This document shows positions 33,910-43,148 of a stretch of DNA of 64,000 bases, one piece after another (position 1 is the stretch's first letter; each line of letters opens with the position of its first letter). The stretch spans positions 390,467 to 454,466 of the forward strand of contig DHWB01000011.1 of assembly GCA_002412965.1 (NCBI GenBank). The letters are read 5' to 3'. The DNA comes from Desulfomicrobium sp. UBA5193 (GTDB lineage: Bacteria > Desulfobacterota > Desulfovibrionia > Desulfovibrionales > Desulfomicrobiaceae). A model generated the notes under the pieces. The model ran no database searches, had not been told where the DNA came from, and saw only the letters and a list, made by a program, of their open reading frames with translations. Position numbers and translations under genes: made by a program.

Positions 33910-35589
33910 ATGAATATGCCTGAAGGATCTTCCGCCTTGAGTTATGCCAGCCCCATAATTGGTCCGTACACGGTCGACGAATTCATCGACGCGGCGGCCC
34001 GCTTCCACGGGTACGCGGCGCCTGGATTGATCCTGGGCGGGTTCATGGTCCACGAGGCACGAAGTCATATCGCCGAGGGCATTCTGTTCGACGCCATCTC
34101 CGAAACCGCCTGGTGTCTGCCGGACGCCGTGCAGATGCTCACCCCCTGCACCGTGGGCAACGGCTGGATGCGGATTTTCAATCTGGGCCTCTACGCAGTG
34201 TCCCTCTTCGACAAATCCACCGGTAAGGGCGTGCGGGTGGCCGTGGAGACCGACAAGCTGGAACCGTATCCGGCCATCCGGGAGTGGCTCTTCAAGCTCA
34301 AACCCAAGAAGGAACAGGACAGTGACCGGCTGCGCGAGGAGATCCGCCTGGCGGGGGCGTCCATCTGTTCCGTGAGGGAGATCGCTCTTCGGCCCGAATT
34401 CATGGGCGGCCGGGGCAAGGGCGCCATCGCCGCCTGCCCGTCCTGCGGCCAGGCCTATCCGGCGCGGGACGGCTCGGTCTGCCGGTCGTGCAAGGGCGAA
34501 TCACCTTATGTCGGCTGGATTGGCGGGCACGACAGCCGCGAGCTCGGTTTTGACGGCCCGAAGCTGCGGGTGGTGCCCACAGCCGAAGCCGTGGGCAAAA
34601 GCGCCCTGCACGACATGACCAGCATCGAGCCGAGTGTCAGCAAGGACGCCGCCTTCACCCGCGGCCAGGTGCTCGACGTGGGCGATGTCTGCCGTCTGCA
34701 GCGCATGGGCCGCTTCGAGGTCTATGTGCAGGAGGATGAGCAGGACGCGGCCTGGGTGCACGAGGATGACGCGGCGCGGGTGCTGGCCTCGGCTCTGGCC
34801 GGGGATGGCGTGGACAGCTCCGGCGATCCCCGCGAGGGAAAGATCACCATGACCGCCACCCGTGACGGCATGCTCATGATCGACGAGAACGCCCTTGAGT
34901 CCTTCAACTCCATTCCCGGAATCATGTGCGCCAGCCGCCATGCCTTCAGCGTGGTCTCACGCGGACAGCAGATCGCCGCCACGCGGGCCATTCCACTTTA
35001 TCTGGGTCGAGATGTCCTGGATGAGGCGGGCAGAATTTTGGAAGGCGGCCCGCTATTGGAGGTCCGCCCCCTGCGCAAGCGCAAGGTCGGCATCCTGGTC
35101 ACGGGCACGGAGGTCTTTCAGGGCCTGGTGGATGACCGCTTCATTCCCATCATCAGCGCCAAGGTCGAAGCCTACGGCTGCCCGGTGGTGGCGACGGACA
35201 TCGTGCCCGATGACCGGGCGCGCATTTCCAGGTCCGTGCAGGCCATGCTCGCGCAGGGCGCGGAGTTGATCGTGACCACGGCCGGGCTGTCCGTGGACCC
35301 GGGGGACGTGACCCGGCTGGGTCTGGTCGACGCGGGCGTCGAGAACATGCGCTACGGCACGCCCATCCTGCCCGGCGCCATGACGCTCCTGGCCTCCATC
35401 GGCGAGGTCGATGTCATCGGCGTCCCAGCCTGCGCCCTCTTTTTCAAGACCACGAGCCTTGACATCCTGCTGCCCCGGGTCCTGGCCGGAGCCTCGCCCT
35501 CGCGGCGGGAGCTGGCACGGCTGGGCCACGGCGGCATGTGCATGCAGTGCAAACGCTGCACCTATCCCAAATGTCCGTTCGGTAAATGA
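33910..35589 (+). CDS. FmdE-like domain fused to MoeA-type molybdopterin molybdenumtransferase
   Basis: 559 residues. Residues 10-190 are FmdE-like (FIDAAARFHGYAAPGLILGG, DAVQMLTPCTVGNGW) and end in a zinc ribbon (CPSCGQAYPARDGSVCRSCK). The Cys of the canonical FHGHLC motif is replaced (FHGYAAPG), so metal binding may be altered. Residues 210-559 are a MoeA/MogA-like molybdopterin-binding part (KVGILVTGTEVFQG, TTAGLSVDPGDVTRLG). The C-terminus has a Cys cluster, GGMCMQCKRCTYPKCPFGK, shared with the paralogue at 37013-38035. The likely role is insertion or handling of Mo/W for nearby enzymes. The ModE-like gene follows directly. Confidence 0.82.
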   Translation: MNMPEGSSALSYASPIIGPYTVDEFIDAAARFHGYAAPGLILGGFMVHEARSHIAEGILFDAISETAWCLPDAVQMLTPCTVGNGWMRIFNLGLYAVSLFDKSTGKGVRVAVETDKLEPYPAIREWLFKLKPKKEQDSDRLREEIRLAGASICSVREIALRPEFMGGRGKGAIAACPSCGQAYPARDGSVCRSCKGESPYVGWIGGHDSRELGFDGPKLRVVPTAEAVGKSALHDMTSIEPSVSKDAAFTRGQVLDVGDVCRLQRMGRFEVYVQEDEQDAAWVHEDDAARVLASALAGDGVDSSGDPREGKITMTATRDGMLMIDENALESFNSIPGIMCASRHAFSVVSRGQQIAATRAIPLYLGRDVLDEAGRILEGGPLLEVRPLRKRKVGILVTGTEVFQGLVDDRFIPIISAKVEAYGCPVVATDIVPDDRARISRSVQAMLAQGAELIVTTAGLSVDPGDVTRLGLVDAGVENMRYGTPILPGAMTLLASIGEVDVIGVPACALFFKTTSLDILLPRVLAGASPSRRELARLGHGGMCMQCKRCTYPKCPFGK

Positions 35590-35597
35590 GGAACATC

Positions 35598-36017
35598 ATG
35601 AAGACACCTACCGTTCGCATGCATCTGTGGCTGGAATCCGGAGAGAGCGTTTATTTCGGCATGGGGCGGCTTATGCTCCTCGACAGGATCGAGGAGCACG
35701 GGTCCCTGCGCAAGGCCGCAGAGTCATTGGGGATGTCGTATCGCGCTGCCTGGGGCAAGCTGCGGGCCACGGAGGATGCCGTGGGCGAGCTGCTGGTCGA
35801 GACCGTGGGCGCCAAGCGCGGAGGGTACCGCCTGACTCCTGCCGGACGGCGGTTTCGGGACAAGTTCAACGCCTGGTACAATGCCGTGGAGAAAGCGGCC
35901 GTGACCCAGGCCCGTCTCATCTTCGCCGAAGGGGTGCAGAGCTTTGCCGAAAAGAACATGCGGCCCCGCGCGGCCACGCCGCTTGCGGCTTCGGCCCAGC
36001 GCCAGGCCAGACCATAG
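35598..36017 (+). CDS. ModE-like winged-helix regulator lacking the molybdate-binding domain
   Basis: 139 residues from ATG 35598 (GAGGA upstream); an ATG at 35586 overlaps the preceding stop. The protein is a ModE N-terminal domain: VRMHLWLESGESVYFGMGRL, the helix-turn-helix GSLRKAAESLGMSYRAAWGK and the wing KRGGYRLTPAGRRF. E. coli ModE has two C-terminal Mop repeats that bind molybdate; none is present here. It is cotranscribed with the FmdE-MoeA gene and is the obvious candidate to bind the TATGYC-N6-GRCATA sites around it. The effector is unknown. Confidence 0.8.
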   Translation: MKTPTVRMHLWLESGESVYFGMGRLMLLDRIEEHGSLRKAAESLGMSYRAAWGKLRATEDAVGELLVETVGAKRGGYRLTPAGRRFRDKFNAWYNAVEKAAVTQARLIFAEGVQSFAEKNMRPRAATPLAASAQRQARP

Positions 36018-36047
36018 CTCACGGCCTGGCCTGGGTTCAGTCGGCCG

Positions 36048-36449
36048 CTAGTGGTTGTGCCCGCTGCAGACCTGCAGCTCTTCCAGTTCGTGATGATTCT
36101 CGTTGCATTCATCCGTTCCTTCAGGATTGCGGATGAGCTTCAGACCTCTCGCTTCCATGGCCTCCAGGGCCATGCCCGCCGTCAGTCCCGATCCGACATA
36201 GCGCGTCACGTGGTCGTCGGCCAGGATCTTGAACACTTTTTCGCCAATTTTGCCGGTGATCAACGCTTCACAGCGATGTCCCAGAATAGTGTCGGCCAAG
36301 GCCGTATCGGAGCCGTCACAGGGCGCATGGGGGATGCTTGTGCATTCCATGGTGTCCACATTGACGATGAGCAGAAACGGCGTGCGGCGAAATTCGTCGA
36401 AAACGGGGCTGTCCAGGGCCGGTCCGGCAGCGCTGATGGCAATATTCAT
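36048..36449 (-). CDS. NifX/NifB-like dinitrogenase iron-molybdenum cofactor family protein
   Basis: 133 residues of the Nitro_FeMo-Co fold: MNIAISAAGPALDSPVFDEF, then ADTILGHRCEALITGKIGEK and GSGLTAGMALEAMEARG. The family binds Fe-Mo clusters or their precursors; in organisms like this several members are not tied to nitrogenase and some bind other Mo-Fe-S or Mo-Cu clusters. The C-terminus is His/Cys/Glu-rich (NENHHELEELQVCSGHNH), a possible metal site. An operator copy lies 70 bases upstream (36519-36536). It is convergent with the ModE-like gene. Confidence 0.82.
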   Translation of the reverse strand: MNIAISAAGPALDSPVFDEFRRTPFLLIVNVDTMECTSIPHAPCDGSDTALADTILGHRCEALITGKIGEKVFKILADDHVTRYVGSGLTAGMALEAMEARGLKLIRNPEGTDECNENHHELEELQVCSGHNH

Positions 36450-36518
36450 GAGTTCTCCTTGGATGTGATGATGTTCGGTTCAAGGCATGATGTGGTGATG
36501 GCCGGTTACAGCATATAG

Positions 36519-36536
36519 TATGCCTAAAATGGCACG
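36519..36536. promoter_or_regulatory. TATGYC-N6-GRCATA operator, copy 2 (upstream of the NifX-like gene)
   Basis: TATGCC-TAAAAT-GGCACG; the last two bases deviate. It lies about 70 bases upstream of the leftward NifX-like start at 36449. Confidence 0.5.
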
Positions 36537-36822
36537 ATTCACGGCTGGCGCGAACCCTGTGCATGCGGAGTCGCAACCTGCGAACTTGTATGACTGTTTG
36601 GGCTCGATTGGGCGTATGGCTGCGTGTGTCATTATGTCACGTTAGGCTAGATGGAAGTGGTTCCATTTGGCACAACTTTCAGTCCATGGCGGTGGACTTT
36701 TGAGTCGGATATGTGTGTGAATGCTGCTTGTGAAACAATTATTCCATTTTAATTCAGATTGTTGGGATGACAAATTTAAGGATTTGGGCGGAGTGGCCTT
36801 GTTTTTGCCTTGGTGGCTTTGT

Positions 36823-36840
36823 TATGCCTTTTAGGGCATA
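36823..36840. promoter_or_regulatory. TATGYC-N6-GRCATA operator, copy 3 (MoeA-Mop operon, distal)
   Basis: TATGCC-TTTTAG-GGCATA, perfect half-sites. It lies 173 bases upstream of the MoeA-like start at 37013 in a 563-base intergenic region that otherwise shows no gene. Confidence 0.65.
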
Positions 36841-36951
36841 CTTAGCGCTCGCGTGACACTTTCCGGCATGATCTGTTCGGCCCCAAAACGTGTGCCAATT
36901 TTGACGCGTGCCGGATGATGCCAATGAGCGCTGATTACTTGGGTCTTAAGA

Positions 36952-36969
36952 TATGTCAATATTGACATG
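36952..36969. promoter_or_regulatory. TATGYC-N6-GRCATA operator, copy 4 (MoeA-Mop operon, proximal)
   Basis: TATGTC-AATATT-GACATG; the whole core TGTCAATATTGACA is a perfect palindrome. It ends 43 bases before the MoeA-like start at 37013, where it could overlap a promoter. Confidence 0.6.
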
Positions 36970-37012
36970 TTTTAATTTGATAATGCCAAATACGATACAC
37001 TTTGGACAAACG

Positions 37013-38035
37013 ATGAAAGCCATCCCTGTTGAAGAAGCTGTCGGCACCGTTCTTTGTCATGACATCACGCGCATTGTTCCGGGCGAAGCGAAAGGGCCTG
37101 CCTTCCGGCGCGGGCATATCGTCACGCAACGCGACATCACCACGCTGCTCGATATAGGCAAGGCCCATCTGTATGTGTTCGATCCCAAGGATGGATACGT
37201 GCACGAGGACGAATGCGCCCTGCGCCTGGCCCGGGCCGCCGCCGGACAGGGCATCGCCATCAGTTCGCCAAGCGAGGGCAAGTCCACGCTGACCGCCGCC
37301 CACGACGGGGTGCTGTCCATCGATGTGGAAGGCCTGTTTCGCCTCAATTCCATCACTGATGTCACTTTCGGCACCATCCACACCGGCCAGTTCGTCAAGA
37401 TGGGCAGGGTGCTGGGAGGCACGCGGGTCATTCCGCTGGCCGTGCCCGAAGCGCTGCTGGAGGAGGCCGAAGCCGTGTGCCGCGAGCATGCGCCGCTTAT
37501 TCAGGTTCTGCCACTACAGCATGCCAAGGTCGGCGTGGTGACCACGGGCAGCGAAGTCTACACCGGCCGCATCAAGGACGGGTTCGGTCCGGTGCTGAAG
37601 AAAAAATTCGAATCCCTGGGTTCCACGCTGCTCGACCAGGTCTTTGTCTCCGATCAGGTGGAGATGACCGCCAAAGCCATCCTGGGCCTCAAGAATCGCG
37701 GCGCGGATTTCATCGCCGTCACCGGCGGCATGAGCGTGGACCCGGATGACCAGACCCCGGCCGCCATCCGTGCGACCGGGGCAAGCGTCGTTTCCTACGG
37801 CGCGCCCACCTATCCGGGAGCCATGTTCATGCTCGCCTATCTGGGCGACGTGCCAGTGGTCGGTCTGCCCGGATGCGTCATGTACTACAAAGCCAGCATT
37901 TTCGATCTGATCGTGCCCCGGTTGCTCACCGGGGAACGCTTGGAACGCAAGGATATTGTTGCGTTCGGCCATGGAGGCCTGTGCGAAAGCTGCCCCAGTT
38001 GCCACTACCCGGCCTGCGGCTTCGGCAAACTCTAG
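37013..38035 (+). CDS. MoeA/MogA-like molybdopterin-binding protein
   Basis: 340 residues from ATG 37013 (MKAIPVEEAVGTVLCHDITR); the frame runs upstream to 36953 but through the operator. The N-terminal part resembles MoeA domain III, and the MoaB/MogA domain shows KVGVVTTGSEVYTGR near residue 176 and VTGGMSVDPDDQTPAA near 240. The C-terminus GGLCESCPSCHYPACGFGKL repeats the Cys pattern of the FmdE-MoeA fusion. It is 53 bases upstream of the aldehyde oxidoreductase gene and presumably delivers or selects cofactor (Mo-MCD form) for it. A true general MoeA may be elsewhere. Confidence 0.82.
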   Translation: MKAIPVEEAVGTVLCHDITRIVPGEAKGPAFRRGHIVTQRDITTLLDIGKAHLYVFDPKDGYVHEDECALRLARAAAGQGIAISSPSEGKSTLTAAHDGVLSIDVEGLFRLNSITDVTFGTIHTGQFVKMGRVLGGTRVIPLAVPEALLEEAEAVCREHAPLIQVLPLQHAKVGVVTTGSEVYTGRIKDGFGPVLKKKFESLGSTLLDQVFVSDQVEMTAKAILGLKNRGADFIAVTGGMSVDPDDQTPAAIRATGASVVSYGAPTYPGAMFMLAYLGDVPVVGLPGCVMYYKASIFDLIVPRLLTGERLERKDIVAFGHGGLCESCPSCHYPACGFGKL

Positions 38036-38088
38036 AACCCTGCGCGAAATCTGTTTGGGAACTCAAATTGTCATTTGGAGGAACGGGA

Positions 38089-40806
38089 ATGATTAAAAAG
38101 CAAATTGTGGTCAATGGCATCGCCAGAAATCTGGTGGTTGACGCGGAAGACACCCTGGTCAACGTGATCAGGAAAACCCTGGGCATGACCGGCACCAAAG
38201 TCGGCTGCGGCGAAGGCCAGTGCGGCGCGTGCAGCGTGATCATGGACGGCAAGGTTGTCCGTGCCTGCGCGACCAAGATGAAGCGCGTCGAGGACGGCGC
38301 GGACATCACTACCATCGAAGGCATCGGCACCCCGGCCAATCCGCATCCCCTGCAGCTCGCCTGGATGCTCCACGGCGCGGCCCAGTGCGGATTCTGCTCC
38401 CCCGGCTTCATCGTTTCGGCCAAGGGACTGCTGGACACCAATCCCAGCCCGAGCCGCGAAGACGTGCGCGACTGGTTCCAGAAGCATCGCAACGCCTGCC
38501 GCTGCACCGGTTACAAACCGCTGGTGGACGCGGTCATGGACGCGGCAAAGGTCCTGCGCGGCGAAAAGAGCGCGGCCGACCTGGAGTACAAGCAGCCTGC
38601 GAACGGCCAGGTCTGGGGTACGAGACAGCCTCGTCCCTCGGCGCTGGGCAAAGTCACCGGCACGCTTGATTTCGGCGCCGACCTGGGCCTGAAGCTGCCC
38701 GAGAACGCACTCATGTGCGCCCTGGTCCAGGCCGAAGTGTCCCATGCCAAGATCCTGGGCATCGACACGGCCGAGGCCGAGAAAATGCCCGGCGTGTACA
38801 AGATCGTGACCCACAAGGATGTGAAGGGCAAGAACCGCATCACCGGTCTCATCACCTTCCCGTCCAACCTCGGCGACGGCTGGGACCGGCCCATCCTCTG
38901 TGATGAAAAGGTCTTCCAGTACGGCGACGCCATCGCCATCGTCTGCGCCGACACCGAAGCCAACGCCAAGGCCGCCGCAAAGAAGGTCGTGGTCAAGCTG
39001 GAGCAGCTGCCCGAATACATGAGCGCCCCGGCGGCAATGGCCGAAGACGCCATCGAGATCCATCCCGGCACGCCCAACGTCTATTACATCCAGAAGATTG
39101 CCAAGGGCGGCGAAACAAAGCCCATCTTCGACAAGGCCGACGTGGTCATCGAAGGCAGCTACTACACCCAGCGCCAGCCCCATCTGCCCATCGAACCGGA
39201 CTGCGGCTTTGCCTACATAGATGACGACGGCAAGCTTATCATCCACTCCAAGTCCATCGGTCTGCACCTGCACATGTACATGATCGCGCCCGGTCTTGGC
39301 ATTGAAGTCGAGAACATGGCTCTGGTCCAGAACCCCGCAGGCGGCACCTTCGGCTACAAGTTCAGCCCGACCATGGAAGCACTCGTCGGCGCGGCTGCCC
39401 TGGCCACCGGCCGTCCTGTGTTCCTGGGTTACGATTACCGTCAGCAGCAGGCTTACACCGGCAAGCGCTCCCCGTTCTGGACCAACGTGCGCCTGGCCTC
39501 CACCAAGGACGGCAAGCTGCTGGGCATGGAAACCGACTGGACCGTCGACCACGGCCCGTACTCGGAATTCGGCGACCTTCTGACCCTGCGCGGCGCCCAG
39601 TACATCGGTGCCGGTTATGACATCGCCAATATCCGTGGCGAAGGCCGCACGGTCTGCACCAACCACGCCTGGGGCGCGGCTTTCCGTGGCTACGGCGCAC
39701 CGGAGAGCGAGTTCCCGTCCGAGTCCCTCATGGACGAACTGGCCGAGAAGCTGGGCATGGATCCCTTCGAGCTGCGTTACAAGAACATCTATCGCAAGGG
39801 TTCCACCACTCCGACCGGTCAGGATCCGGAAGTGTACAGCCTGCCCGAGATGTTCGACATCATGCGGCCCAGGTATGAAGAGGCCAAGAAGCGCGCTGCC
39901 GTCAATTCCACCGCTGCCGTGAAACGCGGCGTTGGCATTGCGCTGGGCGTGTACGGCGCGGGTCTGGACGGTGCCGACAGCGCCGCAGCCGACGCCGAAC
40001 TCATGGCTGACGGTACCGTGACCATCTACGACTGCTGGCAGGATCACGGCCAGGGCGCCGATATGGGCACCCTCGGCACGGCCCACGAAGCCTTGCGCCC
40101 CCTGGGCATCACTTCGGACCAGATTCGTCTCGTCATGAACGACACCCGCGTGGCCCCGAACACCGGTCCCGCCGGCGGCAGCCGTTCGCAGGTCGTGGGC
40201 GGCCAGGCCATCGTCAACGCCTGCGAGCAGCTGATCAAGGCCATGACCAAGAAGGACGGCAGCTTCCGCTCCTACAAGGATATGGTCGCCGAAAAGCTGC
40301 CCCTGCGCTATAACGGCAAGTGGACCGCACCCGCCAAGGACTGCGACGCCAACGGCCAGGGCAGCCCCTTCTGCTGCTACATGTACGGCCTGTTCCTGTC
40401 CGAGGTGGCCGTGGAAACAGCCACCGGCAAGACCACGGTCGAAAAGATGATCACCGTCGGCGACATCGGCAAGGTCAACAACTACTCGGTGGTTGACGGC
40501 CAGATCCACGGCGGCGTGGCCCAGGGCATCGGTTTGGCCCTGAGCGAAGACTACGAGGATCTCAAAAAACACGCGACCATCCGTGGCGCAGGCATTCCCT
40601 ACGCCAAGGACATCCCGGACGACATGGAGATCATCTACGTCGAAACTCCCCGTCCCGCCGGTCCTTTCGGTGCCTCGGGCGTGGGCGAGATGCCTCTGAC
40701 CGCTCCTCACGCGGCGGTCCTGAACGCGGTGTACAATGCCTGCGGCGCCCGCGTCCGCGAGCTGCCCGCGCTGCCGGAGAAGATTCTGGCTGCAATGAAA
40801 AAGTAA
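38089..40806 (+). CDS. mop: Molybdenum-dependent aldehyde oxidoreductase (Mop, xanthine oxidase family)
   Basis: 905 residues from ATG 38089, eight bases after TGGAGGA. The cysteines for the two [2Fe-2S] clusters are C40, C45, C48, C60 and C100, C103, C137, C139, the same numbers I recall for the 907-residue D. gigas enzyme. The molybdopterin part includes GGTFGYKFSPTMEALVGAAA and the active-site Glu in GVGEMPLTAPHAA (E867). It oxidises aldehydes to carboxylic acids in the cytoplasm and has no FAD domain. Single-chain fusion of the three xanthine oxidase modules minus FAD is normal for this group. A terminator follows. Confidence 0.96.
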   Translation: MIKKQIVVNGIARNLVVDAEDTLVNVIRKTLGMTGTKVGCGEGQCGACSVIMDGKVVRACATKMKRVEDGADITTIEGIGTPANPHPLQLAWMLHGAAQCGFCSPGFIVSAKGLLDTNPSPSREDVRDWFQKHRNACRCTGYKPLVDAVMDAAKVLRGEKSAADLEYKQPANGQVWGTRQPRPSALGKVTGTLDFGADLGLKLPENALMCALVQAEVSHAKILGIDTAEAEKMPGVYKIVTHKDVKGKNRITGLITFPSNLGDGWDRPILCDEKVFQYGDAIAIVCADTEANAKAAAKKVVVKLEQLPEYMSAPAAMAEDAIEIHPGTPNVYYIQKIAKGGETKPIFDKADVVIEGSYYTQRQPHLPIEPDCGFAYIDDDGKLIIHSKSIGLHLHMYMIAPGLGIEVENMALVQNPAGGTFGYKFSPTMEALVGAAALATGRPVFLGYDYRQQQAYTGKRSPFWTNVRLASTKDGKLLGMETDWTVDHGPYSEFGDLLTLRGAQYIGAGYDIANIRGEGRTVCTNHAWGAAFRGYGAPESEFPSESLMDELAEKLGMDPFELRYKNIYRKGSTTPTGQDPEVYSLPEMFDIMRPRYEEAKKRAAVNSTAAVKRGVGIALGVYGAGLDGADSAAADAELMADGTVTIYDCWQDHGQGADMGTLGTAHEALRPLGITSDQIRLVMNDTRVAPNTGPAGGSRSQVVGGQAIVNACEQLIKAMTKKDGSFRSYKDMVAEKLPLRYNGKWTAPAKDCDANGQGSPFCCYMYGLFLSEVAVETATGKTTVEKMITVGDIGKVNNYSVVDGQIHGGVAQGIGLALSEDYEDLKKHATIRGAGIPYAKDIPDDMEIIYVETPRPAGPFGASGVGEMPLTAPHAAVLNAVYNACGARVRELPALPEKILAAMKK

Positions 40807-40820
40807 TACCCCTTTGATTC

Positions 40821-40856
40821 CCCTCCGGGCGCTCCTGCGTCCGGAGGGTTTTTTTA
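40821..40856 (+). terminator. Rho-independent terminator after mop
   Basis: CCCTCCGG (40821-40828) pairs with CCGGAGGG (40841-40848), followed by seven T. It separates mop from the maturation operon that starts 16 bases later, although partial read-through would link them. Confidence 0.85.
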
Positions 40857-40871
40857 TTTCAAGGAGACGGC

Positions 40872-43148
40872 ATGGATCAAAAGGAACTGCGGGACTGGGA
40901 AGCCAAATGCATTCAGGAAGAACCTCCGGCGTGCCGTGCAGGGTGCCCCTTGGGTGTTGACGCCCGCGCCTTCGCCCTGGCCATGGCCAAGGGCGACATG
41001 GACGCGGCCCGGACCATTCTGGAAAAGAGCATGCCCCTGGCGGCGATCACGGCCCGGCTGTGCGAGGCCCCGTGCGAGCAGTTCTGTATCCGCAAGGATC
41101 TGGGCGGTGCAATCAACATTGGCCTGCTTGAGCGGCTGTGCATCCGCGAGACGCAGCCCAAAGGCAAGATCCTGCGCCTCCCCGCGCGGCCCAGGAAAGT
41201 GGCGGTGCTGGGCTCCGGTCCGAGCAGCCTCGCCGTGGCCTTCGATCTGGCCAAAAAGGGCTACCCGGTCAGCGTGTACCATCTTGAGTCCGCTCCCGGC
41301 GCATGGCTGCGGAAGCTGTCCGGCTCCGTTCTGCCTGCTGAAATTTTGGATGAGGAGTTGCGGCGTCTGACCGCTCTGCACGTGACCTTCACGGCCGTGC
41401 CCGCGCTGGATGCAGCCCTGATCGCGGCCCATCCGGCCGACGCCGTGTATGTGGGTCAGGATGATACAATAGTCCAGGACCTGTTGGCCGGTCTCGGTTC
41501 TCCCGATCCCCTGACCTTTGCCCTGGACCGCCCCGGCTGGTTCACCGGCGGCATGGGGCTGACGGATCATCCGTATCGGTTCATCACCGCCATGTCCCAT
41601 GGCCGCGAAGCCGCCGTGTCCCTGGACCGTTTTCTCCAGGGCGCGTCCCTGACGTCGAGCCGCGTGGCATTGCGTCATGGCTCGACTGCCCTTTTTACTC
41701 AGACCAGGGACATTGCCCCACGCGCACGCGTCACGCCTGCCGATGCGACCGGATATACCCGGCCGGAGGGGCTTGAGGAAGCGGGCCGCTGCATCGATTG
41801 CCAGTGCCTGGAATGCGTGCGCCACTGCGTGTATCTGAAAGAGAACGGCGGCTATCCCAAATCCTATGCCCGCCGCGTGTTCAACAACTCGGCCATAGTG
41901 CAGGGCGCCCGTCAGGCCAACAGGTTCATCAACTCCTGCTCCCTGTGCGGTCAGTGCGAGACCTTGTGCCCCAATGATTTCTCCATGGCCGACATGTGTC
42001 TGGACGCCCGGCAACAGATGGTGCGGGAAAAGCGCATGCCGCCCTCGGCCCACTGGTTCGCCCTGGAGGAGATGCGCGCTGCGGGAAGCGACCAGGCCGC
42101 CCTGGCCCGTCACGCACCGGGTTTGGTCGCGAGCACGGCCCTCTTTTTTCCCGGTTGCCAGCTCTCCGGAATACGGCCCGCGCAGACGCTGCGGCTGTAC
42201 GACCGCTTGCTCGAATTGGAACCGCAAACCGGAATCTGGCTGGATTGCTGCGCGGCCCCGGCCCATTGGTCCGGGCGGGTGGAGGAGTTCGCGGAGCTTG
42301 CGAAGAAGCTGGAAACGACCTGGATCGACATGGGTGAGCCCAAGGTCGTCACGGCCTGCTCGACCTGTCTGAAGATGTTTCGCGAGCACCTGCCGCAACT
42401 GAACGCGGTTTCGGTCTGGACCGTGCTGGCTGGCGAGACCGTGCCTGCGGCCGCCGCGCATCCGGCCCTGGCCCTGTCGGACCCGTGCACGTCGCGGCAT
42501 GACGAAGGGACCAGAAAGGATGTGCGCACGCTGCTCGAAAACATCGGCCAGCCCCTCGCCGTTCTTCCCATGTCCGGCGAGTTGACCGAATGCTGCGGGT
42601 TCGGCGGACTCATGGACAACGCGAATCCGGCCCTGGCCCGCAAGGTGGCGGCAGCCCGCGTGGCCCAGTCCGATGCGGATTTTCTGACCTATTGCGCCAT
42701 GTGCCGGGATCAGCTGGCCAAGACCGGCAAGCCCGTGCTGCACATCCTCGACCTCCTGTTCCCGGAGCTGGCGCATCCGGCCAGTCAGCCTCCGGCGAGC
42801 ATCTCGCTTCGCCGGGTCAACCGGCGCATGCTCAAGACGGCGGTTTTGGAGCGTTACGGCCAGGATGGCATGCCTCGGCAGCCCTGGGAGGATGTGCGTC
42901 TTCAAATATCCGAATCCGTGGCCGCCGTGCTTGAGGAGCGCCGCATTCTGGAGGACGATCTGCGCCAAGTCCTGCTGCGGGCCAAAAGCGAGGGGCGCTG
43001 CTTCGTTCACGGTGATGATGGCCGCAGGATCGCTTCAGCCGAACTGGGCGAGGTCACGTTCTGGGTGGAATACCGGGAGGAGCAGGGCGTCTTCACGGTG
43101 CTCAAGGCCTGGAGTCATCGCATGCGCATCGCGGGAGGACGGATATGA
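40872..43148 (+). CDS. Dicluster/pyridine-nucleotide-disulfide-type iron-sulfur flavoprotein with CCG domains
   Basis: 758 residues. Residues 1-110 resemble the N-terminal [4Fe-4S] dicluster domain of glutamate synthase small subunit (CRAGCPLGVDARAF, CEAPCEQFCIRKDLGG); 112 onward is a FAD-type Rossmann fold (KVAVLGSGPSSLAVAFDLAK). A ferredoxin part follows (CIDCQCLECVRHC, CSLCGQCETLCP), then two CCG-type domains of heterodisulfide reductase (FFPGCQ ... DCCAAP; CSTCL ... ECCGFGG). It is the first gene of the predicted oxidoreductase-maturation operon and probably moves electrons for it. The typical second NAD(P)-binding half is reduced. Confidence 0.82.
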   Translation: MDQKELRDWEAKCIQEEPPACRAGCPLGVDARAFALAMAKGDMDAARTILEKSMPLAAITARLCEAPCEQFCIRKDLGGAINIGLLERLCIRETQPKGKILRLPARPRKVAVLGSGPSSLAVAFDLAKKGYPVSVYHLESAPGAWLRKLSGSVLPAEILDEELRRLTALHVTFTAVPALDAALIAAHPADAVYVGQDDTIVQDLLAGLGSPDPLTFALDRPGWFTGGMGLTDHPYRFITAMSHGREAAVSLDRFLQGASLTSSRVALRHGSTALFTQTRDIAPRARVTPADATGYTRPEGLEEAGRCIDCQCLECVRHCVYLKENGGYPKSYARRVFNNSAIVQGARQANRFINSCSLCGQCETLCPNDFSMADMCLDARQQMVREKRMPPSAHWFALEEMRAAGSDQAALARHAPGLVASTALFFPGCQLSGIRPAQTLRLYDRLLELEPQTGIWLDCCAAPAHWSGRVEEFAELAKKLETTWIDMGEPKVVTACSTCLKMFREHLPQLNAVSVWTVLAGETVPAAAAHPALALSDPCTSRHDEGTRKDVRTLLENIGQPLAVLPMSGELTECCGFGGLMDNANPALARKVAAARVAQSDADFLTYCAMCRDQLAKTGKPVLHILDLLFPELAHPASQPPASISLRRVNRRMLKTAVLERYGQDGMPRQPWEDVRLQISESVAAVLEERRILEDDLRQVLLRAKSEGRCFVHGDDGRRIASAELGEVTFWVEYREEQGVFTVLKAWSHRMRIAGGRI

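Noticed and set aside
38071..40710. Very long minus-strand ORF (879 codons) opposite mop
   Set aside because: High-GC third positions of mop create it; it has no start signal or family motifs, and mop is certain on the plus strand.
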